DNA of 13,756 nt from Solirubrobacteraceae bacterium (GTDB lineage Bacteria > Actinomycetota > Thermoleophilia > Solirubrobacterales > Solirubrobacteraceae), in assembly GCA_025935735.1 (NCBI GenBank), contig JAICUS010000101.1, positions 1 through 13,756 of the forward strand, written 5' to 3'. A program made the position numbers and the translations under genes. Below are positions 1 to 8,211 of this stretch, in pieces (within the stretch, counting starts at the first letter, position 1; each line of letters starts with the position of its first letter). The notes under the pieces are model-generated. The model did not search any database. It saw only the letters and a program-made list of their open reading frames with translations, and was not told where the DNA came from.

Positions 1-416
1 GGCTGAACGGCCACGGCGTCGACCTCAACCGCAACTTCCCCGCGGGCTGGCGGCCGATCGGCGTGCCCGGCGACCTCGAGCACTCCGGCCCGCGGCCGTT
101 CTCGGAGCCCGAGACGCGCACGGCGCGGGCGGTCGTGCGCGCGCTGCGGCCGCGGCTGACCGTGTGGTTCCACCAGCAGGCCGAGGCGCTCGTGCGCGCC
201 TGGGGGCCAAGTGTGCCCGCCGCCCGGCGCTACGCCCGCCTCGTCGGCCTGCCGTTCCGGCGCATGCACTGGCCCGCCGGAACCGCCCCGCACTGGCAGA
301 ACACCGCGTTCCGCGGCACCGCCTCGTTCGTCGTCGAGCTGCCGCCGGGCCCGCTGAGCGCCGCCGCCGCCCGCCGCCATGCGCATGCCGTTCACGTGCT
401 GGCCGGGGTGGCGTAG
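1..416 (+). CDS. M14-family zinc carboxypeptidase / murein-peptide amidase-like protein, C-terminal part (5' truncated)
   Basis: The reading frame is open from base 3 to the TAG at 414-416, about 137 codons. It begins inside the gene, so the zinc-binding HxxE of the family lies outside the window. Visible M14 landmarks are the DLNRNFP segment, whose Asn-Arg pair binds the substrate carboxylate, the SGPRPFSEPET segment, the WFHQ segment carrying the third zinc ligand His, and FVVELPPG near the end with the catalytic Glu. These occur in the order and spacing of MpaA-like peptidases, which cleave the gamma-D-Glu to diaminopimelate bond of murein peptides; substrate here is inferred from family only and could be another peptide. 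The catalytic end looks intact. The stop is 13 nt before the preferred start of the ECF sigma gene, so the two could share a transcript, but no functional link is evident. Confidence 0.85.
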   Translation, partial: LNGHGVDLNRNFPAGWRPIGVPGDLEHSGPRPFSEPETRTARAVVRALRPRLTVWFHQQAEALVRAWGPSVPAARRYARLVGLPFRRMHWPAGTAPHWQNTAFRGTASFVVELPPGPLSAAAARRHAHAVHVLAGVA

Positions 417-429
417 CGTGGTCGTCGCG

Positions 430-1005
430 ATGTCCGGTGGCGAAGAGGCGATGTGGCTCGCGCCGCGCGCAGCGCCTCGCGGGCCGGCGGCGCGGGGCGA
501 CCGCGCGCTCGTGCGGGCCGCGCAGCGCGGGGACGCCGACGCGCTCGCCGCGCTCTTCCGCGCGCACTGGGGGATGGCGCACCGTGCGGCCTACCTCGTC
601 GTCCACGACGCCGGCGCGGCCGAGGACATCGCGCAGGAGGCGTTCCTGGCCGCGATCCGCGCGCTCGACCGCTTCGACCGCCGCCGCCCGTTCGCCCCGT
701 GGCTGCACCGGATCGTCCTCAACCGGGCGATCGACCACGCCCGTGCCCGCGCGCTGCGCCGCGAGGTGGCCGTGGCCGAGCCGGCCGACGCGGCGGCGCC
801 CGAGGAGCCGGGCCGGCGCGACGAGCTGGTGGCCGCGCTCGCCGGCCTGCCGCCCGACCAGCGCGCGGTGATCGTGCTCCGCCACCTGCTCGAGTACACG
901 CCGGGCGAGATCGCCGCGCTGCTCGACCTCCCGCGGGGCACGGTGAACTCCCGCCTGCGCCGCGGCCTCGACGCGCTGGCCCGCACGCTGGAGGCGGAGC
1001 GATGA
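430..1005 (+). CDS. ECF-type RNA polymerase sigma-70 factor
   Basis: From the ATG at 430 the product is 191 aa. Sigma region 2 spans about residues 36-104, including AAEDIAQEAFLAAIRALDRF (regions 2.1/2.2) and the basic NRAIDHARAR helix. Region 4 spans about 130-182 with LPPDQRAVIVLRHLLEYTPG and the helix-turn-helix GTVNSRLRRGLDAL. An acidic/Ala-rich linker, not a region 3, joins them, as in ECF factors. The role is to direct RNA polymerase to a stress or envelope regulon. The start is uncertain: an in-frame ATG at 379 would overlap the peptidase gene by 38 nt, and an ATG at 451 has a purine-rich GAAGAGG just before it. The gene ends in an ATGA overlap with the membrane beta-propeller gene, the usual arrangement for a sigma factor and its anti-sigma partner. 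Confidence 0.92.
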   Translation: MSGGEEAMWLAPRAAPRGPAARGDRALVRAAQRGDADALAALFRAHWGMAHRAAYLVVHDAGAAEDIAQEAFLAAIRALDRFDRRRPFAPWLHRIVLNRAIDHARARALRREVAVAEPADAAAPEEPGRRDELVAALAGLPPDQRAVIVLRHLLEYTPGEIAALLDLPRGTVNSRLRRGLDALARTLEAER

Positions 1006-2171
1006 AGCGCGGCGAGCGCGAGCTCCGCCAGGCGCTGCGCGGCGCGGACGTGCCGGGCGAGGCGAGCGCGCGCGAGCGGGCGTGGCGGGTGGTCGACGCG
1101 GCGTTCGCGGACCGCGCCCCCGTGCCGCGGCGGATGCCCTGGCGGCCGGTGGCGGTCATCGCCGCCGCGGGCGTGGCCGTGGTCGCCGCGGTCGCCGTCG
1201 CCCTCACCCCGCCGGGCGACGCCGTCGGGCGCTGGGTGCGCCAGATCGTCCGGCCGGCGGCCACGCCGCACGCCCACTCGGTGCTGCGCTCGCTGCCCGG
1301 CCACGGCCGGCTGCTCGTGAGCGCGCGGACCGGCGCCTGGATCCTCCAGGCCGACGGTACGCGCCGCCGGCTCGGCGCCTACGACGCCGCCACGTTCTCC
1401 GGGCCCGGGCGCTACGTGGCCGTCGCGCGCGGGAACATGCTCGCCGCGGTCGACCTGCGCGGGCGGGTGCACTGGACGCTGACCCGGCCGCGGGCCGTCA
1501 ACCGCCCCGCCTGGTCGCCGGACGGCCTGCGCGTCGCCTACCGCACGGGCTCCGAGCTGCGCGTGGTCTACGGCGACGGCGCGCTGGACCGCCGCCTCGC
1601 TCGCCGCAGCGCACCGGTCACGCCGGCCTGGATGCCGTCGCAGCTGCGCCGGCTGGTGAGCGTGGCGCCGGACGGGCGGACGGTCGTGCAGCACGATCCG
1701 GACACGGGCGAGCGCCTCTGGCGCGCGGACGCGGGCGGCCGCGTGCTCCAGCTCGCGTGGTCGGCGGACGGCCGCCGGCTGCTCGCGGTCACGCCGCGGG
1801 CCATCCGCGTCCTCACACCCGGCGGCCGCACCGTCCGCGTCGTCCGCGCCCCGCGGGGCGAGCGCGACCGCCGCGCCGCCTGGCTGCCGGGCCGGCGCGC
1901 GTTCGTCGTCCTGCGCTCCGCCGCCGGCGGGCTGCGCAGCGAGGTGTCGCTCGGCGGGCGGACGCTGCTCGCCCTGCCCGGCCGCCTCAGCGACGTCATC
2001 GCCTCCCCCGACGGGCGCTGGCTCCTCCTGCCCGCGCCCGCCGCGCACCAGTGGCTGCTCGTCCGCACCTCCGGCTCGGGCCGCCTGACCGCGCTCTCGA
2101 ACGTCGGCCGCCAGTTCGACCCCGGCGGCCGCGGAGCCGCGCCGCTCCCCCGCCCGCTCAGCTGGCGCTAG
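1002..2171 (+). CDS. Membrane-anchored WD40/TolB-like beta-propeller protein, probable anti-sigma/sensor partner
   Basis: The product is 389 aa and starts at the ATG whose last two bases form the stop of the sigma gene (4-nt overlap, 1002-1005), implying translational coupling. Residues 1-45 are charged and cytoplasmic, residues about 48-69 form one hydrophobic transmembrane helix, and the rest is predicted extracytoplasmic. That part holds repeated propeller-blade signatures: AWSPDGLRVAYR, LAWSADGRRLLAV and IASPDGRWLLLP, plus weaker blades between. I see no zinc-finger HxxxCxxC anti-sigma motif in the short N-terminus, so anti-sigma function rests on gene order and topology, not on a recognised domain. 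A ligand-sensing propeller outside the membrane could control release of the sigma factor. It could instead be an independent surface protein. It converges on the PPOX gene with a 16-bp gap and no clear terminator. Confidence 0.8.
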   Translation: MKRGERELRQALRGADVPGEASARERAWRVVDAAFADRAPVPRRMPWRPVAVIAAAGVAVVAAVAVALTPPGDAVGRWVRQIVRPAATPHAHSVLRSLPGHGRLLVSARTGAWILQADGTRRRLGAYDAATFSGPGRYVAVARGNMLAAVDLRGRVHWTLTRPRAVNRPAWSPDGLRVAYRTGSELRVVYGDGALDRRLARRSAPVTPAWMPSQLRRLVSVAPDGRTVVQHDPDTGERLWRADAGGRVLQLAWSADGRRLLAVTPRAIRVLTPGGRTVRVVRAPRGERDRRAAWLPGRRAFVVLRSAAGGLRSEVSLGGRTLLALPGRLSDVIASPDGRWLLLPAPAAHQWLLVRTSGSGRLTALSNVGRQFDPGGRGAAPLPRPLSWR

Positions 2172-2187
2172 AGGTGCCCGAGGGCTC

Positions 2188-2565
2188 TCAGCGGCCGTTG
2201 ACCTTGTCGACGCTCATCACGAGCACGACGCGGTCGGCCTTGTCGGGCGGCGGCTCGGTGTCCGGGTCGCCGTAGCGGCGGCCGAGGCGCACGTAGAACT
2301 CGCCCTCCGGGTCGGGGACCGTCTCGACCAGGCGGCCGCGGATCTCGAGGTAGCTCTGCGGGTTGGTGTCGTCGATCAGGCACAGGCTCATCGACGGGTT
2401 GCGCTGCAGGTTGCGGAACTTGCCACGCCGGTTGGTGTGCGTGAAGCGCACGTGCTCGCCGTCATACTCGAACCACATCGGGTTCACCTGGACGGTGTCG
2501 TCGGGACGGATCGTGCCGAGCGCGGCGAACAGCGGGCGCTCGAGGAGTGCGGTCGGAGGGCTCAC
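2188..2565 (-). CDS. PPOX-class (split beta-barrel) F420/flavin-dependent oxidoreductase
   Basis: The 125-aa product has the length and signatures of the Rv1155-like PPOX family: LLERPLFAALGTIRPDDTVQ with VNPMWFEYDGEHVRF near the N-terminus, then KFRNLQRNPSMSLCLID and YLEIRGRLVET. These small dimeric barrels bind FMN or the deazaflavin F420 and usually reduce diverse small molecules in the cytoplasm. The cofactor here is inferred from actinobacterial relatives. The start is a GTG at 2563-2565, with no in-frame ATG before the conserved core. It lies 11 nt after the GGDEF-EAL gene on the same strand, so it is probably the last gene of the MarR to GGDEF-EAL to PPOX unit. The substrate is unknown. 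Confidence 0.88.
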   Translation of the reverse strand: MSPPTALLERPLFAALGTIRPDDTVQVNPMWFEYDGEHVRFTHTNRRGKFRNLQRNPSMSLCLIDDTNPQSYLEIRGRLVETVPDPEGEFYVRLGRRYGDPDTEPPPDKADRVVLVMSVDKVNGR

Positions 2566-2576
2566 GCCCTCGCAGG

Positions 2577-4025
2577 CTACGCGGGCCGCGACAGCGGCGC
2601 GGTCGCGGGCGCCTGGGCAGGCGCGGCGAGGCCGGCGACGCCCATCCGGGCCAGCGCCGGGAGCCGGTCAGCCGGCACCGGCGGCGAGTAGTGGAAGCCC
2701 TGGGCGAGGTCGCAGCGGATCGCCGCCAGGACCGCGGCGGAGGCGCCCGACTCGACGCCCTCGGCCACCACGCGCAGCCCGAGCGAGCGCCCGAGCGCCG
2801 TGGTCGAGGCCACGATCGCCCGGTCGGCCGGGTTGCGGTCCATCGACATCACGAACGACTTGTCGATCTTGAGCTCGTCCACCGGCAGGCGCTTGAGGTG
2901 CTCGAGCGATGAGTAGCCGGTGCCAAAGTCGTCCAGCGCGAGCCCGACGCCGAGCTCACGCAGGTCGTGCAGCACCTCGCCGGCGCGCTGCGGGTCGTGC
3001 AGCATCAGGCTCTCGGTGACCTCGAGCGTGAGCGCGGAGGCCGGCAGGCCGTGGCGCGAGAGCAGCTCGGCGACCTGGCCGGGGGTGCGGAGGTCGAGCA
3101 GGTTCTGCACCGCGAGGTTGACCGCGACGTCGAGATCGAGGCCGTCGACGCGCCAGGCGGCGAGCTGCGCGAGCGCGGTGTCGAGGACGTGCAGGGTCAG
3201 CGGGCGCATCAGCGCCGTGTGCTCGGCGTGCGGCAGGAAGGCGCCCGGCCCGCGCAGCCCGTGCACGGGGTGCTGCCAGCGCACCAGCGCCTCGACGCCG
3301 GCGACGCGCCCGTCGGCCAGCGCGACCTTCGGCTGGTAGTGCAGGACGAGCTCGTCGCGCTCCAGCGCGCGGCGCAGCTCGGCGATCAGCTCCAGGCGCT
3401 CGCGCGAGTGGCGGTCGCGCGCCGGCTCGTAGACGGAGAACCCGGTACGCGCGGCCTTCGCCTGGTACATGGCGACGTCGGCGCGCTGGAGCAGCGCCTC
3501 GGCCTCGCGGCCGTGCTCCGGGCACAGCGCGGCGCCGATGCTGGCGTCCATCACGACCTCGAGACCGTCGATCTCGAACGGGTCCTGCAGGGCGACGCCG
3601 ATCCGCCGCGCCACCTCGGCGGCGCGGGCCAGGCCGGCGCCGGGCAGCAGCAGGGCGAACTCGTCGCCGCCCAGGCGCGCGACCACGCCGGCCTCCCCCA
3701 CCGCGCCGGCCAGCCGCCCGCCGAGCTGGCCGAGCAGCAGGTCCCCAGCGTGGTGGCCGAGCGTGTCGTTGAGCTCCTTGAAGCGGTCGAGGTCGACCAT
3801 CGCCACGGCGAGCGACCCCTCCTCCTCGTCGGCCAGCGCCGCGTGCAGGCGCTCGGCGAACAGCCGCCGGTTGGGCAGGCCGGTCAGCTCGTCGGTCAGC
3901 GCCAGCTCCCGCGTGCGCAGCAGCTCGGCGTGGCCGCGGACCGTGAGGGAGAGCCGGCAGATGACGGCGGCGGAGACGGCGAGCAGGACGGCGGCCAGGA
4001 GGAGCACGTCCGAGCGGATCGGCAC
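2577..4025 (-). CDS. Membrane-anchored GGDEF-EAL protein (cyclic di-GMP synthase/phosphodiesterase)
   Basis: The product is 482 aa from a GTG at 4023-4025. Residues about 7-27 form one transmembrane helix, followed directly by GGDEF (about 40-200) and EAL (about 213-465) domains with no PAS, HAMP or GAF sensor. The GGDEF core is intact: DLDRFKELND metal-site region at 78-87 and GGDEF at 119-123. The inhibitory I-site, normally RxxD, is G110-x-x-G113, so product inhibition is probably lost. The EAL domain also looks active: EAL at 245-247, EVTES at 335-339, DDFGTGYSS at 365-373 and AEGVES at 421-426. The protein can therefore plausibly both make and degrade cyclic di-GMP. An Ala/Pro-rich tail of about 20 residues ends it. 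The gene is 30 nt downstream of the MarR gene in the same frame and 11 nt upstream of the PPOX gene. Confidence 0.95.
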   Translation of the reverse strand: MPIRSDVLLLAAVLLAVSAAVICRLSLTVRGHAELLRTRELALTDELTGLPNRRLFAERLHAALADEEEGSLAVAMVDLDRFKELNDTLGHHAGDLLLGQLGGRLAGAVGEAGVVARLGGDEFALLLPGAGLARAAEVARRIGVALQDPFEIDGLEVVMDASIGAALCPEHGREAEALLQRADVAMYQAKAARTGFSVYEPARDRHSRERLELIAELRRALERDELVLHYQPKVALADGRVAGVEALVRWQHPVHGLRGPGAFLPHAEHTALMRPLTLHVLDTALAQLAAWRVDGLDLDVAVNLAVQNLLDLRTPGQVAELLSRHGLPASALTLEVTESLMLHDPQRAGEVLHDLRELGVGLALDDFGTGYSSLEHLKRLPVDELKIDKSFVMSMDRNPADRAIVASTTALGRSLGLRVVAEGVESGASAAVLAAIRCDLAQGFHYSPPVPADRLPALARMGVAGLAAPAQAPATAPLSRPA

Positions 4026-4055
4026 GCGCGAGCCCGACTTGACCCCACTCGACGC

Positions 4056-4478
4056 CTATTCGACCCCCTCCGCGATCCGGTCCAACAGGCCCGCGAGCTG
4101 CTCGGCCTCGGCCTCGGAGAGCCGGCCGCGCAGGCGGGCGTCGTAGGCGACGGCGACCTCGCGCAGGCGGTCGAACAGCGCGCTGCCCTGCTCGGTGAGC
4201 TCGACGCGCTGGCTGCGCCGGTCGCCCGGCTCGCGCCAGCGGCGCACGAGCCCCTGGCGCTCGAGCGCGTTCAGGTGGTGCGTGAGCGTGGCCGCGGTGA
4301 TGCCCATCGACTTCGCCATCGCCGACTGGGTGGGTGGGTGGGACACATTCTGCGTGCGGACGAGCAGCAGGACCTGCCATGTGGCGGCCGAGCCGCCCGC
4401 CTCGGCCATCGCCCGCTCGAACGCGTTGGCCACGGTGCGGGCCGTGCGGGAGAGGCGCAGTCCGATCGGCAGGTCCAT
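4056..4478 (-). CDS. MarR-family transcriptional regulator
   Basis: The 140-aa product is a typical MarR winged-helix dimer. Helix 1 (LRLSRTARTVANAFERAM) leads to the recognition helix region AKSMGITAATLTHHLNALERQGLVRR and the wing with the diagnostic DRRSQRVELTEQG. The C-terminal helices (LFDRLREVAVAYDARLRGRLSEAEAEQLAGLLDRI) form the dimer arm. Family members repress divergent exporter genes and release DNA when they bind a drug or metabolite. It diverges from the DHA2 exporter across a 59-bp gap that carries an inverted repeat in the exporter promoter, so it is probably that gene's repressor. It also leads the unit with the GGDEF-EAL and PPOX genes. Its coding region contains an unusual (G3T) tract on the plus strand at 4328-4342. 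The ATG is at 4476-4478 with no clear Shine-Dalgarno sequence. Confidence 0.95.
   Translation of the reverse strand: MDLPIGLRLSRTARTVANAFERAMAEAGGSAATWQVLLLVRTQNVSHPPTQSAMAKSMGITAATLTHHLNALERQGLVRRWREPGDRRSQRVELTEQGSALFDRLREVAVAYDARLRGRLSEAEAEQLAGLLDRIAEGVE
4328..4342 (+). repeat. (G3T) tract, perfect G-quadruplex motif inside the MarR gene
   Basis: The plus strand reads GGGTGGGTGGGTGGG, four G-triplets with single-T loops, the most stable kind of parallel quadruplex motif. It lies on the template strand of the marR gene and encodes, on the other strand, the SHPPTQ segment before the recognition helix. Confidence 0.8.
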
Positions 4479-4500
4479 GCGGCGAAGCGTACCGCAAGAG

Positions 4501-4529
4501 TTGACATCTAACTATTAGATCTCTAATCT
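4501..4529 (+). promoter_or_regulatory. Consensus-like sigma-70 promoter of the DHA2 exporter; probably leaderless
   Basis: A perfect -35 TTGACA (4501-4506) is followed after exactly 17 bp by a near-consensus -10 TAATCT (4524-4529). Transcription would begin about 7 bp later, near 4536, only about 2 nt from the exporter ATG at 4538. No Shine-Dalgarno sequence fits, so the mRNA is probably leaderless, which is common in actinobacteria. The segment is strikingly AT-rich against its surroundings. Confidence 0.8.
4506..4526. promoter_or_regulatory. Inverted-repeat operator, probable MarR binding site
   Basis: ATCTAA (4506-4511), CTA, TTAGAT (4515-4520) forms a perfect inverted repeat, and a third half-site TCTAA (4522-4526) forms a second overlapping palindrome TTAGA-TC-TCTAA. 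The sites fill the spacer between the -35 and -10 of the exporter promoter and touch the -10, so a bound dimer would block polymerase. The divergent MarR protein is the obvious binder, by inference. Confidence 0.7.
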
Positions 4530-4537
4530 TCTCGCCC

Positions 4538-5959
<1,422 letters not shown>

Positions 5960-5962
<3 letters not shown>

Positions 5963-5974
5963 GAAGGTTTCCTA
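5960..5974 (+). promoter_or_regulatory. Perfect hairpin burying the Shine-Dalgarno of the GH9 gene
   Basis: TAGGAA (5960-5965), loop GGT, TTCCTA (5969-5974) is a perfect 6-bp inverted repeat ending directly against the ATG at 5975. The left arm and loop contain AGGAAGG, the Shine-Dalgarno sequence at the correct spacing (7 nt), and the left arm starts with the exporter stop codon. The palindrome could be an RNA hairpin that limits ribosome access or a DNA site for a regulator of the hydrolase. Confidence 0.7.
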
Positions 5975-7924
5975 ATGAGAGTGCGGGCGGCAGCGGTGGC
6001 GATCCTCGGCGCGAGCCTCGTCGCACCGCCCGCGGCCGGCGCGACCTACGTGCGGGTCGACCAGGCCGGATACGAGGCGGGCCACCCCGCGCGGGCGTTC
6101 CTTATGACGCGCGCGCGGGTGGGGCGGTTCACCGTGCGGGACGCCCGGGGCCGCGTCGTGCTGCGCCGCCGCGTGGGGGGGCGGCTGGGCACCTGGAGCC
6201 ACAGCCGGGCGCGCCGCTACCGGGTCTACGCGCTCGACTTCTCGCTGCCCGCGGGCCGCGGCTACCGGATCGCCGCGGCCGGGGCGCGCTCCCCCGCGTT
6301 CGCCGTCGCCCCGCCGAGCGCGCTCTACGCCAAGCTGCTGGGCAACGCGCTCTTCTACTACCGCTCGGTCCGCGACGGCCCGGACTTCGTGCGCGGCCCG
6401 CTGAGCCCGGCGCCGTCCCACCTCAACGACGCGCACGCGGCGACCTACCTCAACCCGCCGATCCAGTCGTCGGGGAACGAGCTGCTGACCACCACCGGCC
6501 GGCCGCTGACGCCCTACGGGACGACGATCGACGCCTCCGGCGGCCACTGGGACGCCGGCGACAACCTCAAGTACGTCGAGACCGAGAGCTACGCGGCGGC
6601 GCTGATGGCGATCGGCGTGCGCGACTTCCCGGCGCAGATGGGCGCGGCCGCCGCGGCCGTGCGCAGCCGCGCGGGCACGTTCGCGCCCGACTTCACCGCC
6701 GAGGCGCGCTTCAGCCTCGACTTCCTGGACCGCATGTACGACGACACGCGCCGCGTCCTGTACTTCCAGGTCGGCAACACCCAGGACTGGAAGCACTTCC
6801 CGGCCCTGCGCGCCGACTACGACTTCTGGCGGCTGCCGACCGTCGACGACACCGCGCCCGACGGCCCGCCGGGCGACAAGCGCGGCGACTACGCGTTCAT
6901 CCGCCGGCGGCCCGTGTTCGTGGCCGGTCCCGCGGGCGCGACCGCCGACCCGGCGGGCAGGCCGCTCAGCCCGAACCTGGCCGGGCGGCTGGCCGCCGCG
7001 TTCGCGCTCGGCGGGCAGCTGCAGAAGGCGCGCGACGTGTTCGCCCAGGCCGACCTGAGCTATCCCGACCCGGCGGACGGCAGGCGGCGGCTGCTGACGA
7101 TCGTCCCGTACGACGGCTACCCCGAGACCGTGTGGGACGACGACATGGAGCTCGGCGCCACCGAGCTCTACCTCGCCACGCACGACCCGAGCTACCTGTC
7201 GGCCGCGGCCCGCTTCGCCGCCCGCTACGACCGCTTGCCCGCCGCCGACAAGGACACGCTGAACCTCTACGACGTCTCCGGTCTCGCCCACTACGAGCTC
7301 TCGAAGGCGCTGCGGGCCGCCGGCGACCCGCCGGGGCTGGAGACGTCGCGCCCGCGGCTGCTGCGCTCGCTCACCCGCGCGCTCGACCGCGCCGTGAGGG
7401 TGGCCCGCCGCGACGCCTGGCGCTTCGGCCGCGACTGGCGCGCCGGCGACACCACCTCGCACGGCGACGGCCTCGCGGCGATGGCCGACGAGGTCGACGC
7501 GCTGCGCGGCGACCGCCGCTACGACCGCTACGCCCGCGGCTGGCTGGGGAACATGCTCGGCGCCAACCCGTGGGGCGTGTCGCTGATCATCGGCGCGGGC
7601 AGCCGCTGGACGCAGTGCCCGCAGCAGCAGCCCGCGGACCTGCTCGGCTCGCGCACCGGCGGCTCGCCCGAGCTGTGGGGCGCGGCCGTCGAGGGCCCGG
7701 CGAGCGCCGCCGCCTCCGGCGGCTACGACACGATGAAGCCGTGCCCGCCGCACGGCGGCGACGTGTTCGCCCGCTTCAACGGCAACGACGGGCGCTTCCG
7801 GAAGTCCCGGCGCGCCGTCTACCGCGACAACGTCGAGTCCTACAGCACGACCGAGCCGGCCATCGACCTCACCGCCACGTCGTTCCTCGCGTTCTCCTGG
7901 CGCCAGCGAGGCGCCGGACCGTGA
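5975..7924 (+). CDS. Secreted glycoside hydrolase family 9 (endoglucanase-like) protein
   Basis: The 649-aa product begins with a signal peptide (MRVRAAAVAILGASLVAPPA, cleavage near AGA at 21-23). An N-terminal Ig-like domain of CelD type follows (TYVRVDQAGYEAGHPARAF, about 24-112). The rest is the (alpha/alpha)6 GH9 catalytic barrel. HWDAGDNLKY (191-200) holds the catalytic base/water-activating Asp pair of the DAGD motif, and ESYSTTEPAIDLTA (621-634) holds the acid Glu627. The family's substrate-binding P-H-x-R motif after the NP-G segment (530-549) reads CPQQQ (548-552), so both His and Arg are replaced by Gln. The protein should act outside the cell on a beta-glucan or related polymer, but this altered motif makes true cellulase activity uncertain. 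A strong SD AGGAAGG lies 7 nt before the ATG. It follows the exporter by 12 nt, but its function suggests separate control. No carbohydrate-binding module is present. Confidence 0.9.
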   Translation: MRVRAAAVAILGASLVAPPAAGATYVRVDQAGYEAGHPARAFLMTRARVGRFTVRDARGRVVLRRRVGGRLGTWSHSRARRYRVYALDFSLPAGRGYRIAAAGARSPAFAVAPPSALYAKLLGNALFYYRSVRDGPDFVRGPLSPAPSHLNDAHAATYLNPPIQSSGNELLTTTGRPLTPYGTTIDASGGHWDAGDNLKYVETESYAAALMAIGVRDFPAQMGAAAAAVRSRAGTFAPDFTAEARFSLDFLDRMYDDTRRVLYFQVGNTQDWKHFPALRADYDFWRLPTVDDTAPDGPPGDKRGDYAFIRRRPVFVAGPAGATADPAGRPLSPNLAGRLAAAFALGGQLQKARDVFAQADLSYPDPADGRRRLLTIVPYDGYPETVWDDDMELGATELYLATHDPSYLSAAARFAARYDRLPAADKDTLNLYDVSGLAHYELSKALRAAGDPPGLETSRPRLLRSLTRALDRAVRVARRDAWRFGRDWRAGDTTSHGDGLAAMADEVDALRGDRRYDRYARGWLGNMLGANPWGVSLIIGAGSRWTQCPQQQPADLLGSRTGGSPELWGAAVEGPASAAASGGYDTMKPCPPHGGDVFARFNGNDGRFRKSRRAVYRDNVESYSTTEPAIDLTATSFLAFSWRQRGAGP

Positions 7925-8211
7925 CTCGTGCGGGCTGGATCGGCGAACGGCCGGCTGGGTGGGGAGGCGGTCGGCCGTGAGGCGGGTGTTGGGAGCGAAG
8001 GTGCGCGTTTTCGACCGCCTGACGCACGAATCGATCAGAACCGCACGCTTCCGTAATGCTCCTCTTTCACGTGTGTGAATCCAGTCGCGGATAGCGCGAC
8101 TGAAGTGACTCGACCGGAATGGTCGGGATTCCAAATCGATCACGCGAATCGGCCGAACGGACCATCTCCCCCACCCAGCCGCAGTTCGCCGGGGCAAATG
8201 TGGCGTCCGCC
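7925..8211. other. Non-coding convergent intergenic region (287 bp) with several hairpins
   Basis: It lies between the ends of the plus-strand GH9 gene and the minus-strand membrane-protein gene. No reading frame with family resemblance is visible, and base composition from about 8030 to 8160 is lower in GC than the genes. It contains a GC-rich inverted repeat ACGGCCG/CGGCCGT (7947-7953 with 7972-7978, 18-nt loop), a possible weak terminator for GH9, and a cluster of three short hairpins at 8066-8125. Confidence 0.7.
8066..8132. repeat. Cluster of three perfect short inverted repeats
   Basis: Three perfect stems follow each other: TTCAC-GTGT-GTGAA (8066-8079), AGTCGCG-GATAG-CGCGACT (8083-8101) and CGACC-GGAAT-GGTCG (8111-8125). 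The third has a mutually exclusive alternative, GGAAT (8116-8120) pairing with ATTCC (8128-8132). No U-run follows on either strand. They may be terminators for the convergent genes or part of a small structured RNA. Confidence 0.5.

Noticed and set aside
591..2048. Minus-strand open frame opposite sigma and propeller genes
   Set aside because: It is a compositional shadow; the plus strand has ECF and propeller signatures with ATGA coupling.
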